64,000 nucleotides of DNA, taken from positions 558,001 through 622,000 of the forward strand of contig NZ_JAENHK010000001.1 in NCBI RefSeq assembly GCF_016595215.1, read 5' to 3'. The position numbers were made by a program, and so were the translations under genes. This stretch comes from Chryseobacterium paridis. Lineage in GTDB: Bacteria; Bacteroidota; Bacteroidia; Flavobacteriales; Weeksellaceae. Every line of letters begins with the position of its first letter. Position 1 is the stretch's first letter. Under the pieces are notes generated by a model. It made no database searches, was not told the origin of the DNA, and saw only the letters and a program-made list of their open reading frames with translations. Positions 9,598 through 18,463 of the stretch are shown piece by piece.

Positions 9598-9867
9598 AAA
9601 ATAAAAAATTTTTCCATTACAAAAGTATAAAATATAATTTGTGCAGACCGACAATTTATACAGCAAATAGCCTGTTTAATTCACAAATCATTCTTTAACC
9701 TACTAAAAACGAGCCACTTTTATGCATTTAAATCCCTAATAATTCTTTAAAATATAAATACTGATTAAAATCAGTACCTTTTGTCTTAAAAATTATCCTT
9801 CCATTTAAAAATCATCGCCAAATTTTCCGAAATTTATTATTGGCTTTTGATTTGACATTATCTCTTC

Positions 9868-10635
9868 ATGTTTAAAAACGCAATTTCCAAAAAGGCTATT
9901 ATAAGTCCATTGCTCATGCTTTCTGCAATGTGGCTGGGCTACTTTTTACAGACACAAGGTTTTTTTAAAAGTTGCTTTGGTGCAATTATTCCCTTATTGC
10001 CAGAAGGACTCTTGGGAATTGTCACCTCTCCACTTTTGCATGGAAATATGGATCATATTATCAGTAACTCCATTCCTATTGGTGTACTGATGTTTCTTTT
10101 ATATCAATTTTATCCATTAGTTGCAAACAAGGTATTTGTTATAGGCTGGCTGGCAACAGGACTACTACTATGGTTACTTCCTCCAATCGATATACTTACA
10201 GGTGAATATATGTATACATGCACTATTGGCGCCAGTGGTATTGTATATGTTCTAGCATTTTTTCTGTTCTTTAGTGGTGTATTTAAATGGAATATGAAAC
10301 TATTGACCATTTCTCTACTGGTTGTACTTTATTATGGAAGTTTAGTTTGGGGAATGTTTCCAGAGGAGCTGTTTTATAATCTTCAGGAACCCAGCAAAAT
10401 ATCATGGCAAGCCCACCTTTCCGGAGCTGTAGTAGGAAGTATCATCGCTTTTGCATTTAAGAATATTGGTGAAAAAAAGAAAAAATATATTTGGGAATTT
10501 CCGAATTACTACAGTGAAAAAGATGATAAACTGTGGCAGGAGTATAAAGAAAATCATCCTGAAGACTTTTTAGAATTACCTTATAAAAAAAGAGATGATA
10601 TCTGGGATCATTTGGATGAATTAAGAAAAAGATAA
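9868..10635 (+). CDS. Rhomboid family intramembrane serine protease
   Basis: This 255-residue polytopic membrane protein has rhomboid catalytic features: HGNMDHIISN with His58, His63 and Asn67 in the second helix region, Ser123 in GASG, and His183 in SWQAHLSGA. About six membrane helices are followed by a charged cytoplasmic tail (EYKENHPEDFLELPYKKRDD). Rhomboids cleave substrates within or near the membrane; the target here is unknown. It lies 34 nt before dprA, but a separate -7-like box (TACATTTG at 10648-10655) precedes dprA. Confidence 0.9.
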   Translation: MFKNAISKKAIISPLLMLSAMWLGYFLQTQGFFKSCFGAIIPLLPEGLLGIVTSPLLHGNMDHIISNSIPIGVLMFLLYQFYPLVANKVFVIGWLATGLLLWLLPPIDILTGEYMYTCTIGASGIVYVLAFFLFFSGVFKWNMKLLTISLLVVLYYGSLVWGMFPEELFYNLQEPSKISWQAHLSGAVVGSIIAFAFKNIGEKKKKYIWEFPNYYSEKDDKLWQEYKENHPEDFLELPYKKRDDIWDHLDELRKR

Positions 10636-10669
10636 ATCTTAATTCGCTACATTTGAATAAAAAGCACAA

Positions 10670-11779
10670 ATGGTTTCCGAAGAACATCTCTATGCAATCG
10701 CATTACGCGAATGTAATCTAATTGGTGATATTAATTTCCTTAAACTTATAAGAGCATTTGGAAATGCTAAAAACGCATGGGAGCATGCTAAGAAAGAGTA
10801 TAGAAAAGTAGATGGATTAGGTCAGAAGGTCATATCTGATATTGGTAAATCTGTTCATTTACACTTTGCTGAAAAGGAATTAAAATTCTGCGAAAACAAT
10901 TCTATTACAATCAGATTAAGACACCTTAAAGAACTCCCCTCCCTCCTTGGGGAATGCGATGACGCTCCCGCTATTTTATATCAAAAAGGAACATACAATG
11001 ACACATTACAGCCTTTAAGTATTGTAGGTACAAGAAATATCACTCCTTATGGCAAACAGTTTATAAAAGATTTTTTTGAAGAAGCCAAATCCAGTCAATT
11101 CATCTCAATAAGCGGATTAGCTTTAGGAGTGGATAAAGAAGTTCATGAACAATCTTTACATCGCAAAATTCCTACCGCAGCCATTTTAGCACATGGTTTT
11201 CATACGCTATATCCTGCAAAGAACAAAAGATTATCTGATAAAATCTTACAAGAAAACGGTGTGCTTTTTACAGAATTTAATTCATCCAGAAAGCCCGATA
11301 GAGAAAATTTTATCCAAAGAAACAGAATTATTGCAGGAATATCTCCGGCAACAATAGTTGTAGAGTCAGCTTTTGGTGGAGGTTCTATAAGTACTGCCAC
11401 TTTTGCCAATAGTTATAATAGAGATGTTTTTGCCCTTCCCGGAAAAATTACGGATCCCTATAGTCAAGGTTGTAATCAGCTCATTTTCCACAATAAAGCA
11501 GCCACTATTTCTACGATCAAAGATCTTATAACGAACCTAGGTTTTAATAAGCCAAAGGAAAAAATCGAAGAACTTTTCCCTGACTCTTCCGAAACCATAC
11601 AATTATCTGAAAATCAGAGCATAATATATAATTACATTGCAGAAAATCCACAAATTAATTTAGATGATTTATCACAGCAAATATCGCTTCCAACACATAG
11701 AATTTTACCCATAATTTTAGAATTAGAGCTTTTAGGTAAAGTGAAATCATTTTCTGGGAGGCAATTTGAAGTAATTTAA
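10670..11779 (+). CDS. dprA: DNA-processing protein DprA
   Basis: This 369-residue DprA/Smf has a divergent N-terminal helical region, the Rossmann-like core (LSIVGTRNITPYG, SGLALGVDKEVHEQSL, ENFIQRNRIIAG, ALPGKITDPYSQGCNQLI), and a C-terminal winged-helix-like segment (ENPQINLDDLSQQISLP). DprA loads RecA onto incoming single-stranded DNA during transformation. Together with ComM at 34020 it suggests the organism retains at least part of a competence pathway. A TACATTTG box 15 nt upstream of the start could serve as its own -7 element. Confidence 0.95.
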   Translation: MVSEEHLYAIALRECNLIGDINFLKLIRAFGNAKNAWEHAKKEYRKVDGLGQKVISDIGKSVHLHFAEKELKFCENNSITIRLRHLKELPSLLGECDDAPAILYQKGTYNDTLQPLSIVGTRNITPYGKQFIKDFFEEAKSSQFISISGLALGVDKEVHEQSLHRKIPTAAILAHGFHTLYPAKNKRLSDKILQENGVLFTEFNSSRKPDRENFIQRNRIIAGISPATIVVESAFGGGSISTATFANSYNRDVFALPGKITDPYSQGCNQLIFHNKAATISTIKDLITNLGFNKPKEKIEELFPDSSETIQLSENQSIIYNYIAENPQINLDDLSQQISLPTHRILPIILELELLGKVKSFSGRQFEVI

Positions 11780-11913
11780 AATTTAACTATTTCTTAATAT
11801 TGCATTATTTCACAAATAACATTTAATTTTTAATAAAAATTAAAGACAAATTATCAATTTAATAATAATTTCTCTCAAAAGTATTAAATTTTCAACAATC
11901 ATCAATTAAGGTG

Positions 11914-11943
11914 TTGTGAATCTTGAAAAAAAAATTAAATTTG
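11914..11943 (+). promoter_or_regulatory. Predicted promoter of gdhA
   Basis: TTG at 11914-11916 and TAAATTTG at 11936-11943 are separated by 19 nt, matching the Bacteroidota consensus exactly at the -7 box. It lies 26 nt upstream of the glutamate dehydrogenase start codon. Confidence 0.75.
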
Positions 11944-11969
11944 TTGGCAATAATATTCAACCTTAATAT

Positions 11970-13328
11970 ATGGAACAATATAATATTGACCAGAAAATCC
12001 AGGAGTTTATTGCAAAAATTGAGGCAAAAAACCCTAACGAGCCAGAATTTTTACAAGCCGTAAAAGAAGTTGCAGTTACAGTAATTCCGTTTATCGCTAC
12101 AAAGAAAGAATACACAGGAATGAAGCTTCTTGAAAGGATGGCTGAAGCTGAGAGAATCATTATTTTCAGAGTTCCATGGGTTGATGATAAAGGAGAAATT
12201 CAGGTAAACAGAGGTTTCAGAATTCAGATGAACTCCGCAATCGGACCATATAAAGGAGGAATCCGTTTCCATCCAACTGTAAACTTGTCAGTTCTTAAGT
12301 TTTTAGCTTTCGAACAAGTCTTCAAAAATTCATTGACTACTCTTCCAATGGGTGGAGGTAAAGGAGGATCTGATTTTGATCCACAAGGAAAATCTGATAT
12401 GGAAGTAATGCGTTTTTGCCAGGCTTTCATGACTGAATTATGTAAGCACATTGGACCAGAAACTGACGTTCCAGCAGGAGATATCGGTGTAGGATCAAGA
12501 GAAATCGGATATCTTTTCGGACAATATAAAAAAGTAAGAAACGAATTCACTGGTGTTCTTACAGGAAAAGGTCTTGCTTACGGAGGATCATTGATCCGTC
12601 CGGAAGCTACAGGATATGGTGTTGTTTACTTCGCTGAGCAAATGCTTAAGACTATTGATCAAACATTTAAAGATAAAATTGTTTCTGTTTCAGGTTTCGG
12701 TAACGTAGCTTGGGGAGTTATCAAGAAGGTATCTGAACTAGGAGGAAAAGTAGTAACTATTTCCGGACCTGACGGATACATCTATGATAAAGATGGTATC
12801 GATGGTGATAAAATTGATTATTTATTAGAGTTAAGATCTTCAGGAAATAACAGAGCTGAAGATTATGCTAAAAAATATCCATCAGCTGAATTCCATGCAG
12901 GAAAACGTCCTTGGGAGGTTAAATGTGACGTGGCTATTCCTTCAGCTACTCAAAATGAATTAGATTTTGAAGATGCTAAAGTATTGGTTGAAAATGGAGT
13001 TCTTTGTGTAACAGAAGCTGCAAACATGCCTTCAACACTTGAGGCAATCAACTATTTCTTAGACAGCAAAGTATTATTCTCTCCTGGAAAGGCGTCTAAC
13101 GCTGGTGGTGTTGCTACCTCAGGACTAGAAATGACTCAAAACTCTATCCGTCTAAACTGGACATCTGAAGAGGTAGACGCAAGATTAAAGGAAATCATGA
13201 TCGGAATCCACAAAGCTTGTAGAGACTACGGAAAAGAAGAAGATGGTTATGTAAACTATGTAAAAGGTGCAAACATTGCTGGTTTCGTAAAAGTTGCAGA
13301 AGCAATGCTAGCTCAAGGAGTAGTATAA
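11970..13328 (+). CDS. gdhA: NADP-specific glutamate dehydrogenase
   Basis: This 452-residue hexameric-type glutamate dehydrogenase interconverts 2-oxoglutarate plus ammonium and glutamate. The substrate site is visible as KGGIRFHPTVNLSVLKFL and PMGGGKGGSDFDP with the catalytic Lys131, and the dinucleotide-binding motif as SGFGNVAWG. The length and the HPTVNLSVLKFLAFEQ segment fit the NADP-dependent assimilatory class; cofactor choice is inferred. It is monocistronic, with its own promoter and terminator. Confidence 0.96.
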   Translation: MEQYNIDQKIQEFIAKIEAKNPNEPEFLQAVKEVAVTVIPFIATKKEYTGMKLLERMAEAERIIIFRVPWVDDKGEIQVNRGFRIQMNSAIGPYKGGIRFHPTVNLSVLKFLAFEQVFKNSLTTLPMGGGKGGSDFDPQGKSDMEVMRFCQAFMTELCKHIGPETDVPAGDIGVGSREIGYLFGQYKKVRNEFTGVLTGKGLAYGGSLIRPEATGYGVVYFAEQMLKTIDQTFKDKIVSVSGFGNVAWGVIKKVSELGGKVVTISGPDGYIYDKDGIDGDKIDYLLELRSSGNNRAEDYAKKYPSAEFHAGKRPWEVKCDVAIPSATQNELDFEDAKVLVENGVLCVTEAANMPSTLEAINYFLDSKVLFSPGKASNAGGVATSGLEMTQNSIRLNWTSEEVDARLKEIMIGIHKACRDYGKEEDGYVNYVKGANIAGFVKVAEAMLAQGVV

Positions 13329-13338
13329 AACAAAATAT

Positions 13339-13367
13339 AAAGGTTGGGAAATTCCCGACCTTTTTTC
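13339..13367 (+). terminator. Intrinsic terminator of gdhA
   Basis: A nearly perfect 11-bp stem, AAGGTTGGGAA / TTCCCGACCTT (one T/G wobble), is followed by a T-run. Confidence 0.88.
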
Positions 13368-13456
13368 TTATAGCCTGTTCCCGGGAAAATGGGAAAAAAG
13401 TAAAAAGTGAAAGGAGAAAGCATTGATATATTCAATGCTTTTTTTATTTTTATAAG

Positions 13457-13825
13457 ATGGGAAATACATTTAAAAATATTGACGAATATATCTTATTGTT
13501 TCCTGAAGACGTTCAGAAGAAGCTCGACCAGTTAAGAGCAATTATTCATTCTGAAAATCCAGAAATAGAAGAGTATATCGGGTACCAGATGCCTGCTTTC
13601 AGATATAAAGGAAAGCCTTTGGTTTATTTCGCAGCTTATAAAAACCACATTGGATTTTATCCCGGTGATCAAGGCATTAAAAACTTCGAGAAAGATTTTT
13701 TAGAAAATAAATATAAATTCTCAAAAGGGGCTGTTCAGTTTTCACTTGATAAGGAAATCCCTTCAGCATTGATCCGGAAAATCATTCAGTTTAAAATAGC
13801 AACTATACATCAAAAAAAATCCTGA
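13457..13825 (+). CDS. DUF1801 family protein (iron-chaperone-like fold)
   Basis: This 122-residue cytoplasmic protein is of the DUF1801/YdhG type, related in fold to bacterial frataxin-like proteins. Recognisable segments are IDEYILLFPEDVQKKLDQLRAII, IGYQMPAFRYKGKPLVYFAAYKNHIGFYP and the C-terminal SLDKEIPSALIRKIIQFKI. Function is uncertain; an iron-chaperone role was proposed for relatives only. Its stop codon lies inside the palindromic terminator of the facing gene. Confidence 0.88.
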   Translation: MGNTFKNIDEYILLFPEDVQKKLDQLRAIIHSENPEIEEYIGYQMPAFRYKGKPLVYFAAYKNHIGFYPGDQGIKNFEKDFLENKYKFSKGAVQFSLDKEIPSALIRKIIQFKIATIHQKKS

Positions 13826-13844
13826 AATAATATTATTTCAGGAT
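13811..13844 (-). terminator. Terminator of the small secreted protein gene
   Basis: A perfect 26-nt palindrome (13819-13844, arms ATCCTGAAATAAT) is preceded on the plus strand by an A8 run, which reads as a U-run for minus-strand transcription. The TGA of the converging DUF1801 gene (13823-13825) lies within the left arm. Confidence 0.8.
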
Positions 13845-13866
13845 CCCATTTCTACTTTTTAACTGA

Positions 13867-14181
13867 TTATTTAGATTTTTTCTTCTTAGCCTTTTTCTCT
13901 TCTTTAGTCATTTCTGTTGGCTTGGTCGCTTCTACTTTAGTATCAGTACTTACAGTTGCATCAGTTGTCATTGAAGTGTTTTTTGATGCATCTACAGTAG
14001 CTGTTGAACTCATATCCTGAGTTTTATTCTGCGTAGTCGCATTGGTGTTCGATTGCATCGTTTGCGGCTGCGTTTGTGTTGTTGTCTGGTTAGGATCAAC
14101 TTTCTTTGGTGTTTCTGTCTGAGCAGAAACGGCAACGATTCCTGCTAAAGAAAACGCTGCTGTTAAGATTAACTTTTTCAT
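13867..14181 (-). CDS. Small exported Thr/Lys-rich protein
   Basis: This 104-residue protein has a signal peptide MKKLILTAAFSLAGIVAVSAQ. The mature part is low complexity: a Thr/Gln/Asn-rich middle (NQTTTQTQPQTMQSNTNATT), then an acidic-basic C-terminus ending KEEKKAKKKKSK. No catalytic domain is visible. It is monocistronic with its own terminator. I do not recognise a family beyond similar short secreted proteins in flavobacteria; the repetitive composition suggests a disordered periplasmic or surface protein. Confidence 0.75.
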   Translation of the reverse strand: MKKLILTAAFSLAGIVAVSAQTETPKKVDPNQTTTQTQPQTMQSNTNATTQNKTQDMSSTATVDASKNTSMTTDATVSTDTKVEATKPTEMTKEEKKAKKKKSK

Positions 14182-14300
14182 ATTCTAATATTTTAAATAG
14201 GTGTTTGATAATTCTAGAACGCCGTTTATTATATTAAATTATATCTAAGTTTCTTATTTAACGTACTTTATATTATTTTAAGATGATTTTTGATTATAGG

Positions 14301-14789
14301 TTATTTTCCTAAATTTTTCATAATTCTCTCTACAAATTCAAATGCAGCTGGACAAATAACTGTATTTTTTATCATCAGAGAATTGATCTGATAAATCTTC
14401 TTTCTGTCCGTATGTGGATATTCCCTGCATGCTTTTGGCCTTACTTCATATATCGAGCATGTATTATCATCGTTAAGAAAAAAGCAAGGAAGATTTTGCA
14501 GCACTTTATCATTATCCTCGTCTACGCGCAAAAATTTTGATTCAAAGTCCATGGGCTTCATCCGAAGATGTTTTGCAATACGCTCAATATCTTTTTCGGT
14601 GTATAAAGGACCTGTTGTTTTACAACAATTCGCACATTGAAGACAATCCACCTTTTCAAAGACTTCCTCATGCGTCTCCTGAACAATATAATCAAGGTTT
14701 TTAGGCGGTTTTTTCTTTAATCCGTCTAAAAACTTCTTGTGCTCTTTTTGCTTCTGTAAAGCCTGTGTTTTGTACAATTCTATATTCAT
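14301..14789 (-). CDS. YkgJ family cysteine cluster protein
   Basis: This 162-residue protein of the zinc/iron-chelating YkgJ family has the cysteine cluster CLQCANCCKTTG near residue 50, then LPCFFLNDDNTCSIYEVRPKACREYPHTD. Such proteins probably coordinate a metal ion or Fe-S cluster; their role is not established. Its ATG overlaps the stop of the upstream potassium channel gene by one base (TAATG), indicating translational coupling. Confidence 0.9.
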   Translation of the reverse strand: MNIELYKTQALQKQKEHKKFLDGLKKKPPKNLDYIVQETHEEVFEKVDCLQCANCCKTTGPLYTEKDIERIAKHLRMKPMDFESKFLRVDEDNDKVLQNLPCFFLNDDNTCSIYEVRPKACREYPHTDRKKIYQINSLMIKNTVICPAAFEFVERIMKNLGK

Positions 14790-15760
14790 TATCCTTTCTC
14801 TTCAGCTAAAACAGGAAGATCTACTTGTTGATATTCATTAATTTTATCCAGATCCAGAATGGTAGACTGGCTGTCTTTATTCGGATAGTACATCGGAACA
14901 AATTTAGCTCCATAAATTATTTCCCGGGTCACATAAGATGATCTTTGAACTACAGTATTGGAAAATACTTCATCAAAAGCCCTAACCTGTACAATAATTT
15001 CTATATCCGTATTTTTAAAGTCTTCTTCAGAAAAGCCATTAAACGGCGAATTTTCATCTATAATATGAACCACGGTCCAATTCAGCGCCAATGTATTGAT
15101 CTTATTTAACCGTGTTTCCAGTCTATAGAAATTACTTTTAGCCACTCCATCCTCAATGACCTCGATAGCAGCAGATACAATAACATCCGCATCTGTAAGT
15201 GCATTATTTTTATATGGAGCCAACCTGAACATTAAAGCATTTGTATTTTGAAAGGGCGAAATTAAAGCAATATCTGAGAATCTTAAATACGCCCTGGGTC
15301 TCGAAAACCTTCCATAAAACAAACCCGTTGCAATCGCAAAGGTAAGCAATCCCAGGAAGGCTTCAAAAGTAGCTACTAAGCTCGCAAGAAAACCTACCGG
15401 GGCAATTCTCCCATATCCAACAGTTGTAAATGTTTGTGAGCTGAAGAAAAACACATCAATAAACTCATTAACCGGATCACTTTTATCAATCCCCGTAAGA
15501 TGCTGAACCCCTATTGAGTAATAAATTAATGCAAAAATAATATTTACCAAAATATAGGCAACAACCAGATAAGAAAGGAAACGGAATGTTGATAAATTAA
15601 GCATGGTATGATACCAGCTCAATCTATTGAAAACATTGACCCCTTTTCTTCGAACATTTGGCAGACCGTCTTTATTAATAAACCTTCCTGAGGCGTTAGT
15701 TCCAAAGCCACTACTATCGGTATCTTTTTGTCGAATTTTTTGCCTGAATCCTCTTGCCAT
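14789..15760 (-). CDS. Inward-rectifier (Kir-type) potassium channel
   Basis: This 323-residue channel has two membrane helices (about residues 60-85 and 124-150) flanking a pore loop with selectivity filter TVGYG at residues 113-117. It continues with an immunoglobulin-like cytoplasmic domain typical of KirBac channels (AYLRFSDIALISPFQNTNALMFRL, VEVR-like sequences and ALNWTVVHIIDENSPF). It conducts K+ across the inner membrane. It is coupled to the downstream YkgJ gene by a 1-nt overlap. Confidence 0.93.
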   Translation of the reverse strand: MARGFRQKIRQKDTDSSGFGTNASGRFINKDGLPNVRRKGVNVFNRLSWYHTMLNLSTFRFLSYLVVAYILVNIIFALIYYSIGVQHLTGIDKSDPVNEFIDVFFFSSQTFTTVGYGRIAPVGFLASLVATFEAFLGLLTFAIATGLFYGRFSRPRAYLRFSDIALISPFQNTNALMFRLAPYKNNALTDADVIVSAAIEVIEDGVAKSNFYRLETRLNKINTLALNWTVVHIIDENSPFNGFSEEDFKNTDIEIIVQVRAFDEVFSNTVVQRSSYVTREIIYGAKFVPMYYPNKDSQSTILDLDKINEYQQVDLPVLAEEKG

Positions 15761-15848
15761 TTTTAATTAATTTCTTTCTTATTAATAAGGGTGTATCACA
15801 ATATGCAAAGATAAAATATTGTTTTCATGAAATTTATCAAGTCAATGA

Positions 15849-15881
15849 TTGAATTTGTCAATTCATTTTAAGTTAACTTTG
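15849..15881 (+). promoter_or_regulatory. Possible promoter giving a near-leaderless globin mRNA
   Basis: TAACTTTG at 15874-15881 matches the -7 consensus, with TTG at 15849-15851 spaced 22 nt upstream (slightly long). The globin ATG begins only 5 nt after the box, so the transcript would start at or almost at the start codon. Confidence 0.45.
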
Positions 15882-15885
15882 AGAT

Positions 15886-16269
15886 ATGAAAAAGCTTGAA
15901 TCAAGAGAAGACATCGAACTTTTAGTTAATTCATTTTATGAAAAAGTAGTTCAGGATGAAACTATTGGGTTTTTCTTTAAGGATATTATTAAGGTAGACT
16001 GGGATAAACACCTTCCGAAAATGTATTCTTTCTGGGAAACTATTCTATTTGGCCAAATGAGCTACAAAGGAAACCCAATGGCTGTTCATTTCCCTATTAA
16101 CGAACTTCAGGCAATGGAGAAAAAGCACTTTGATCAGTGGCTTTCCCTATGGAAAAAAACCATCGAAGAAAATTTCTTTGGTGAAAGTGCAGATATGGCG
16201 ATCTATAAATCTGAAAATATCGCCAAATTAATGTCTTACAAAATGGAAATGGCCAGAAAGCTTAACTAA
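15886..16269 (+). CDS. Group III truncated haemoglobin
   Basis: This 127-residue globin is of the group III truncated (trHbP/CtrHb) type. Typical segments are FYEKVVQDETIGFFFKDI, WDKHLPKMYSFWETILFG, YKGNPMAVHFPI and the F-helix-like region FDQWLSLWKKT. The histidine in AVHFPI and Trp in KHFDQWLSLW fit the family. Function in flavobacteria is unknown; relatives bind oxygen or nitric oxide. Its 3' end overlaps the converging antiporter gene by 4 nt. Confidence 0.88.
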   Translation: MKKLESREDIELLVNSFYEKVVQDETIGFFFKDIIKVDWDKHLPKMYSFWETILFGQMSYKGNPMAVHFPINELQAMEKKHFDQWLSLWKKTIEENFFGESADMAIYKSENIAKLMSYKMEMARKLN

Positions 16270-17336
16270 GGAACTATTACAGTAAAAATGTATGCTGCCA
16301 GGTTCACAAGTAAAACGGTTCCATACAATATATTTGTTTTTCCCCTGCTTAAAGAAAGCATTACAATAAATACAGATAAGGAAAGCAAAATAATATCTTT
16401 TCTATCAAGTCCCAGTACAAAAGGAATATCATACATAATACAAACCACAGACACAGCCGGGATCGTTAATCCAATACTTGCCAATGCTGATCCTAATGCC
16501 AGATTCACACTCGATTGTATCTGATTATTTCTTGCTGCGCGTATTGCCGCAACTCCTTCCGGAAGTAACACAACTCCTGCAATAATAACTCCAACTAGTG
16601 ATTTTGGAGCTCCTACGCTTTGTACCATATCCTCAATTGTTGCTGAAAGACCTTTGGCCATTAATACAACAATTATAAGACAGATGATCAGGAATATAAA
16701 ACTAATGATCGTTGCAGCTTTTGAAGGAACATAATGAGAATCAGGATCATCACCAGCGATAATAAAATAATTCCTATGTCTTACAGTTTGAACCATCAGG
16801 AAAACTCCATAAATAACCAAGCACGCAATAGAAACAAAAATGAGTTGGGGTGTATTATAAAAAGGTCCGTTTACACTTGACGTAAAATTAGGAAGGATCA
16901 ATGTCAGAACCAATATAGAAACGATACTTACCAGATAGGTTGTAGCTGAGGTTCTTGCAAAAAACTGTTCATAGTACTTTACCCCTCCAACCAGAATACA
17001 TATTCCTAATATCCCGTTAAGAATAATCATTACTGCAGCAAAAATAGTATCCCGGGCTAACGTAACCGCTTGATCTCCACCTGCGACCATCAAAGAAATG
17101 ATCAACGCTACCTCAATAATAGTAATACACAGTGCAAGAATAATAGTACCAAAAGGCTCTCCTACTTTATGAGCTACCACTTCAGCGTGGTGAACAGCCG
17201 ATAATACACTTCCAGTAAGTAAAATTCCAGCAATAATCTCATAAATAACACCATTTTCCATCAGCCCTGAGAAGTAATAACCCACTGCTAAAACAGGAAA
17301 AATGAATGTATAGTGTAAAAGTTCTTTTAATTTCAT
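16266..17336 (-). CDS. chaA: Ca2+:H+ antiporter, ChaA type
   Basis: This 356-residue polytopic protein of the Ca2+/cation antiporter superfamily has about eleven membrane helices. Its two alpha repeats are visible as HKVGEPFGTIILALCITIIEVALI and VVLLPEGVAAIRAARNNQ-NLALGSALASIGLTIP, with the acidic residues expected for cation binding. ChaA-type proteins export Ca2+ or Na+/K+ in exchange for protons. It is convergent with the globin gene and stands as a single minus-strand gene. The ion specificity is not determinable from sequence. Confidence 0.9.
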   Translation of the reverse strand: MKLKELLHYTFIFPVLAVGYYFSGLMENGVIYEIIAGILLTGSVLSAVHHAEVVAHKVGEPFGTIILALCITIIEVALIISLMVAGGDQAVTLARDTIFAAVMIILNGILGICILVGGVKYYEQFFARTSATTYLVSIVSILVLTLILPNFTSSVNGPFYNTPQLIFVSIACLVIYGVFLMVQTVRHRNYFIIAGDDPDSHYVPSKAATIISFIFLIICLIIVVLMAKGLSATIEDMVQSVGAPKSLVGVIIAGVVLLPEGVAAIRAARNNQIQSSVNLALGSALASIGLTIPAVSVVCIMYDIPFVLGLDRKDIILLSLSVFIVMLSLSRGKTNILYGTVLLVNLAAYIFTVIVP

Positions 17337-17401
17337 AAGTGTCTACAAAATACAAAAAATCAATGAAGATTAAAATATTAAAAGAAAATATTAATAATAT
17401 T

Positions 17402-17731
17402 TTAATGGCACCAGAAGTTAAAATCCTGAAAATCGGTGAACATATGAAACAGCAACCCTATGCCAATAATTCTGATATTTCCTTTAAAGAAAAGCATCAA
17501 AAAGTACACCGCAATCGCATAATAAGAATGTAAAAAGTGAAATCCAATACTGTTTCTTGTAGGGTCAAAAATAGGACTAGCAAATAAATGATCCAGATCT
17601 ACCAGCATAGTAGCTAACAAAATAAGATAGACTTTTTTCCAGTTATCTTTATAAAAGGCCAAAGCGATAAAAACCGGAAACACAAGGTGCAAAAAATAAT
17701 GCATACATGTTTTCCAAAATAAACAATCCAT
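17402..17731 (-). CDS. DUF6122-like small membrane protein
   Basis: This 109-residue integral membrane protein has about four helices and a polar cluster LLATMLVDLDHLFASPIFDPTRNSIGFHFLHS. The Asp/His pattern (VDLDH, HFLHS, HMFTD) resembles metal-dependent membrane hydrolases of the YdjM type and matches DUF6122 as I remember it. The ATG at 17731 overlaps the stop of the AlkD-like gene (TAATG); a second Met lies at 17704. Function is unknown. Confidence 0.7.
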   Translation of the reverse strand: MDCLFWKTCMHYFLHLVFPVFIALAFYKDNWKKVYLILLATMLVDLDHLFASPIFDPTRNSIGFHFLHSYYAIAVYFLMLFFKGNIRIIGIGLLFHMFTDFQDFNFWCH

Positions 17732-18459
17732 TAGATTCTTCCTTTTAAATAATCTTGTCTTACTTCCTCGTCCAATTTTTCAATAGCATACCTCAAACAA
17801 GTTCTGGGCATTTCTTTATAATGGGTATTCAGATAAAGAATCAGTTCTTCTTCATTTTTGTTACCCATTTCTCTCAATAGCCAACCATTGGCTTTATGCA
17901 TGAGATCGTGGGAGTGTTTCAGATTATTCGTTACAAATTCTTTAGTCAAATCAAAAGAACCCTTTTTTATATAGTGCATTGTTCCTACAACAGCAATTCT
18001 TTTGTGCCACATGTCATCGGAATGAGAAAGATTTCTCAAAAGGTCTTCTTGTTGATTCTCAAATGCATATCGTCCTAAAATTTTATAACAACTTGAGTCA
18101 ACCAAATCCCAATTATTTATATGGGGTAAATGATCGAGATAAAAATCTATAATCTCTTTTTTCTGCTTCGGATCTTTTGTCTTTTCAAACTTTGTGATCA
18201 ATATGAACAATGCAGTTAATCGATGTTCATGAAATTTTGAGGAAAGCAATTCACCAAGTTCCTTCAGGGTAATCTTGGAATAATATTCTTTGGCAACAAC
18301 TCTTTGGTCTGGTACCTTGACTCCCAGAAAAACATCTCCCTCACCATACTCTCCTTTTCCTGTTTTGAAAAATTTAGGAAAAAATGCTGCTTTTTCAGGA
18401 ATTGATAAAACAGCTAATGCTTCGTGTATTTCTTTAATTATAGAACTCATCGAAATCAA
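17731..18459 (-). CDS. DNA alkylation repair protein, AlkD-like
   Basis: This 242-residue all-helical protein of the HEAT-like AlkD/AlkC DNA glycosylase superfamily contains FLGVKVPDQRVVAKEYY, IDFYLDHLPHINNWDLVDSSCYKILGRY, and LMHKANGWLLREMG. These match the AlkD-like conserved Trp/Asp segment. It likely removes alkylated bases. A Met three codons into the frame (18450) could be the true start. It is coupled by a 1-nt overlap to the membrane protein downstream and lies 4 nt after the cation antiporter gene, so three or more genes form an operon. Confidence 0.85.
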   Translation of the reverse strand: MISMSSIIKEIHEALAVLSIPEKAAFFPKFFKTGKGEYGEGDVFLGVKVPDQRVVAKEYYSKITLKELGELLSSKFHEHRLTALFILITKFEKTKDPKQKKEIIDFYLDHLPHINNWDLVDSSCYKILGRYAFENQQEDLLRNLSHSDDMWHKRIAVVGTMHYIKKGSFDLTKEFVTNNLKHSHDLMHKANGWLLREMGNKNEEELILYLNTHYKEMPRTCLRYAIEKLDEEVRQDYLKGRI

Positions 18460-18463
18460 TTAT

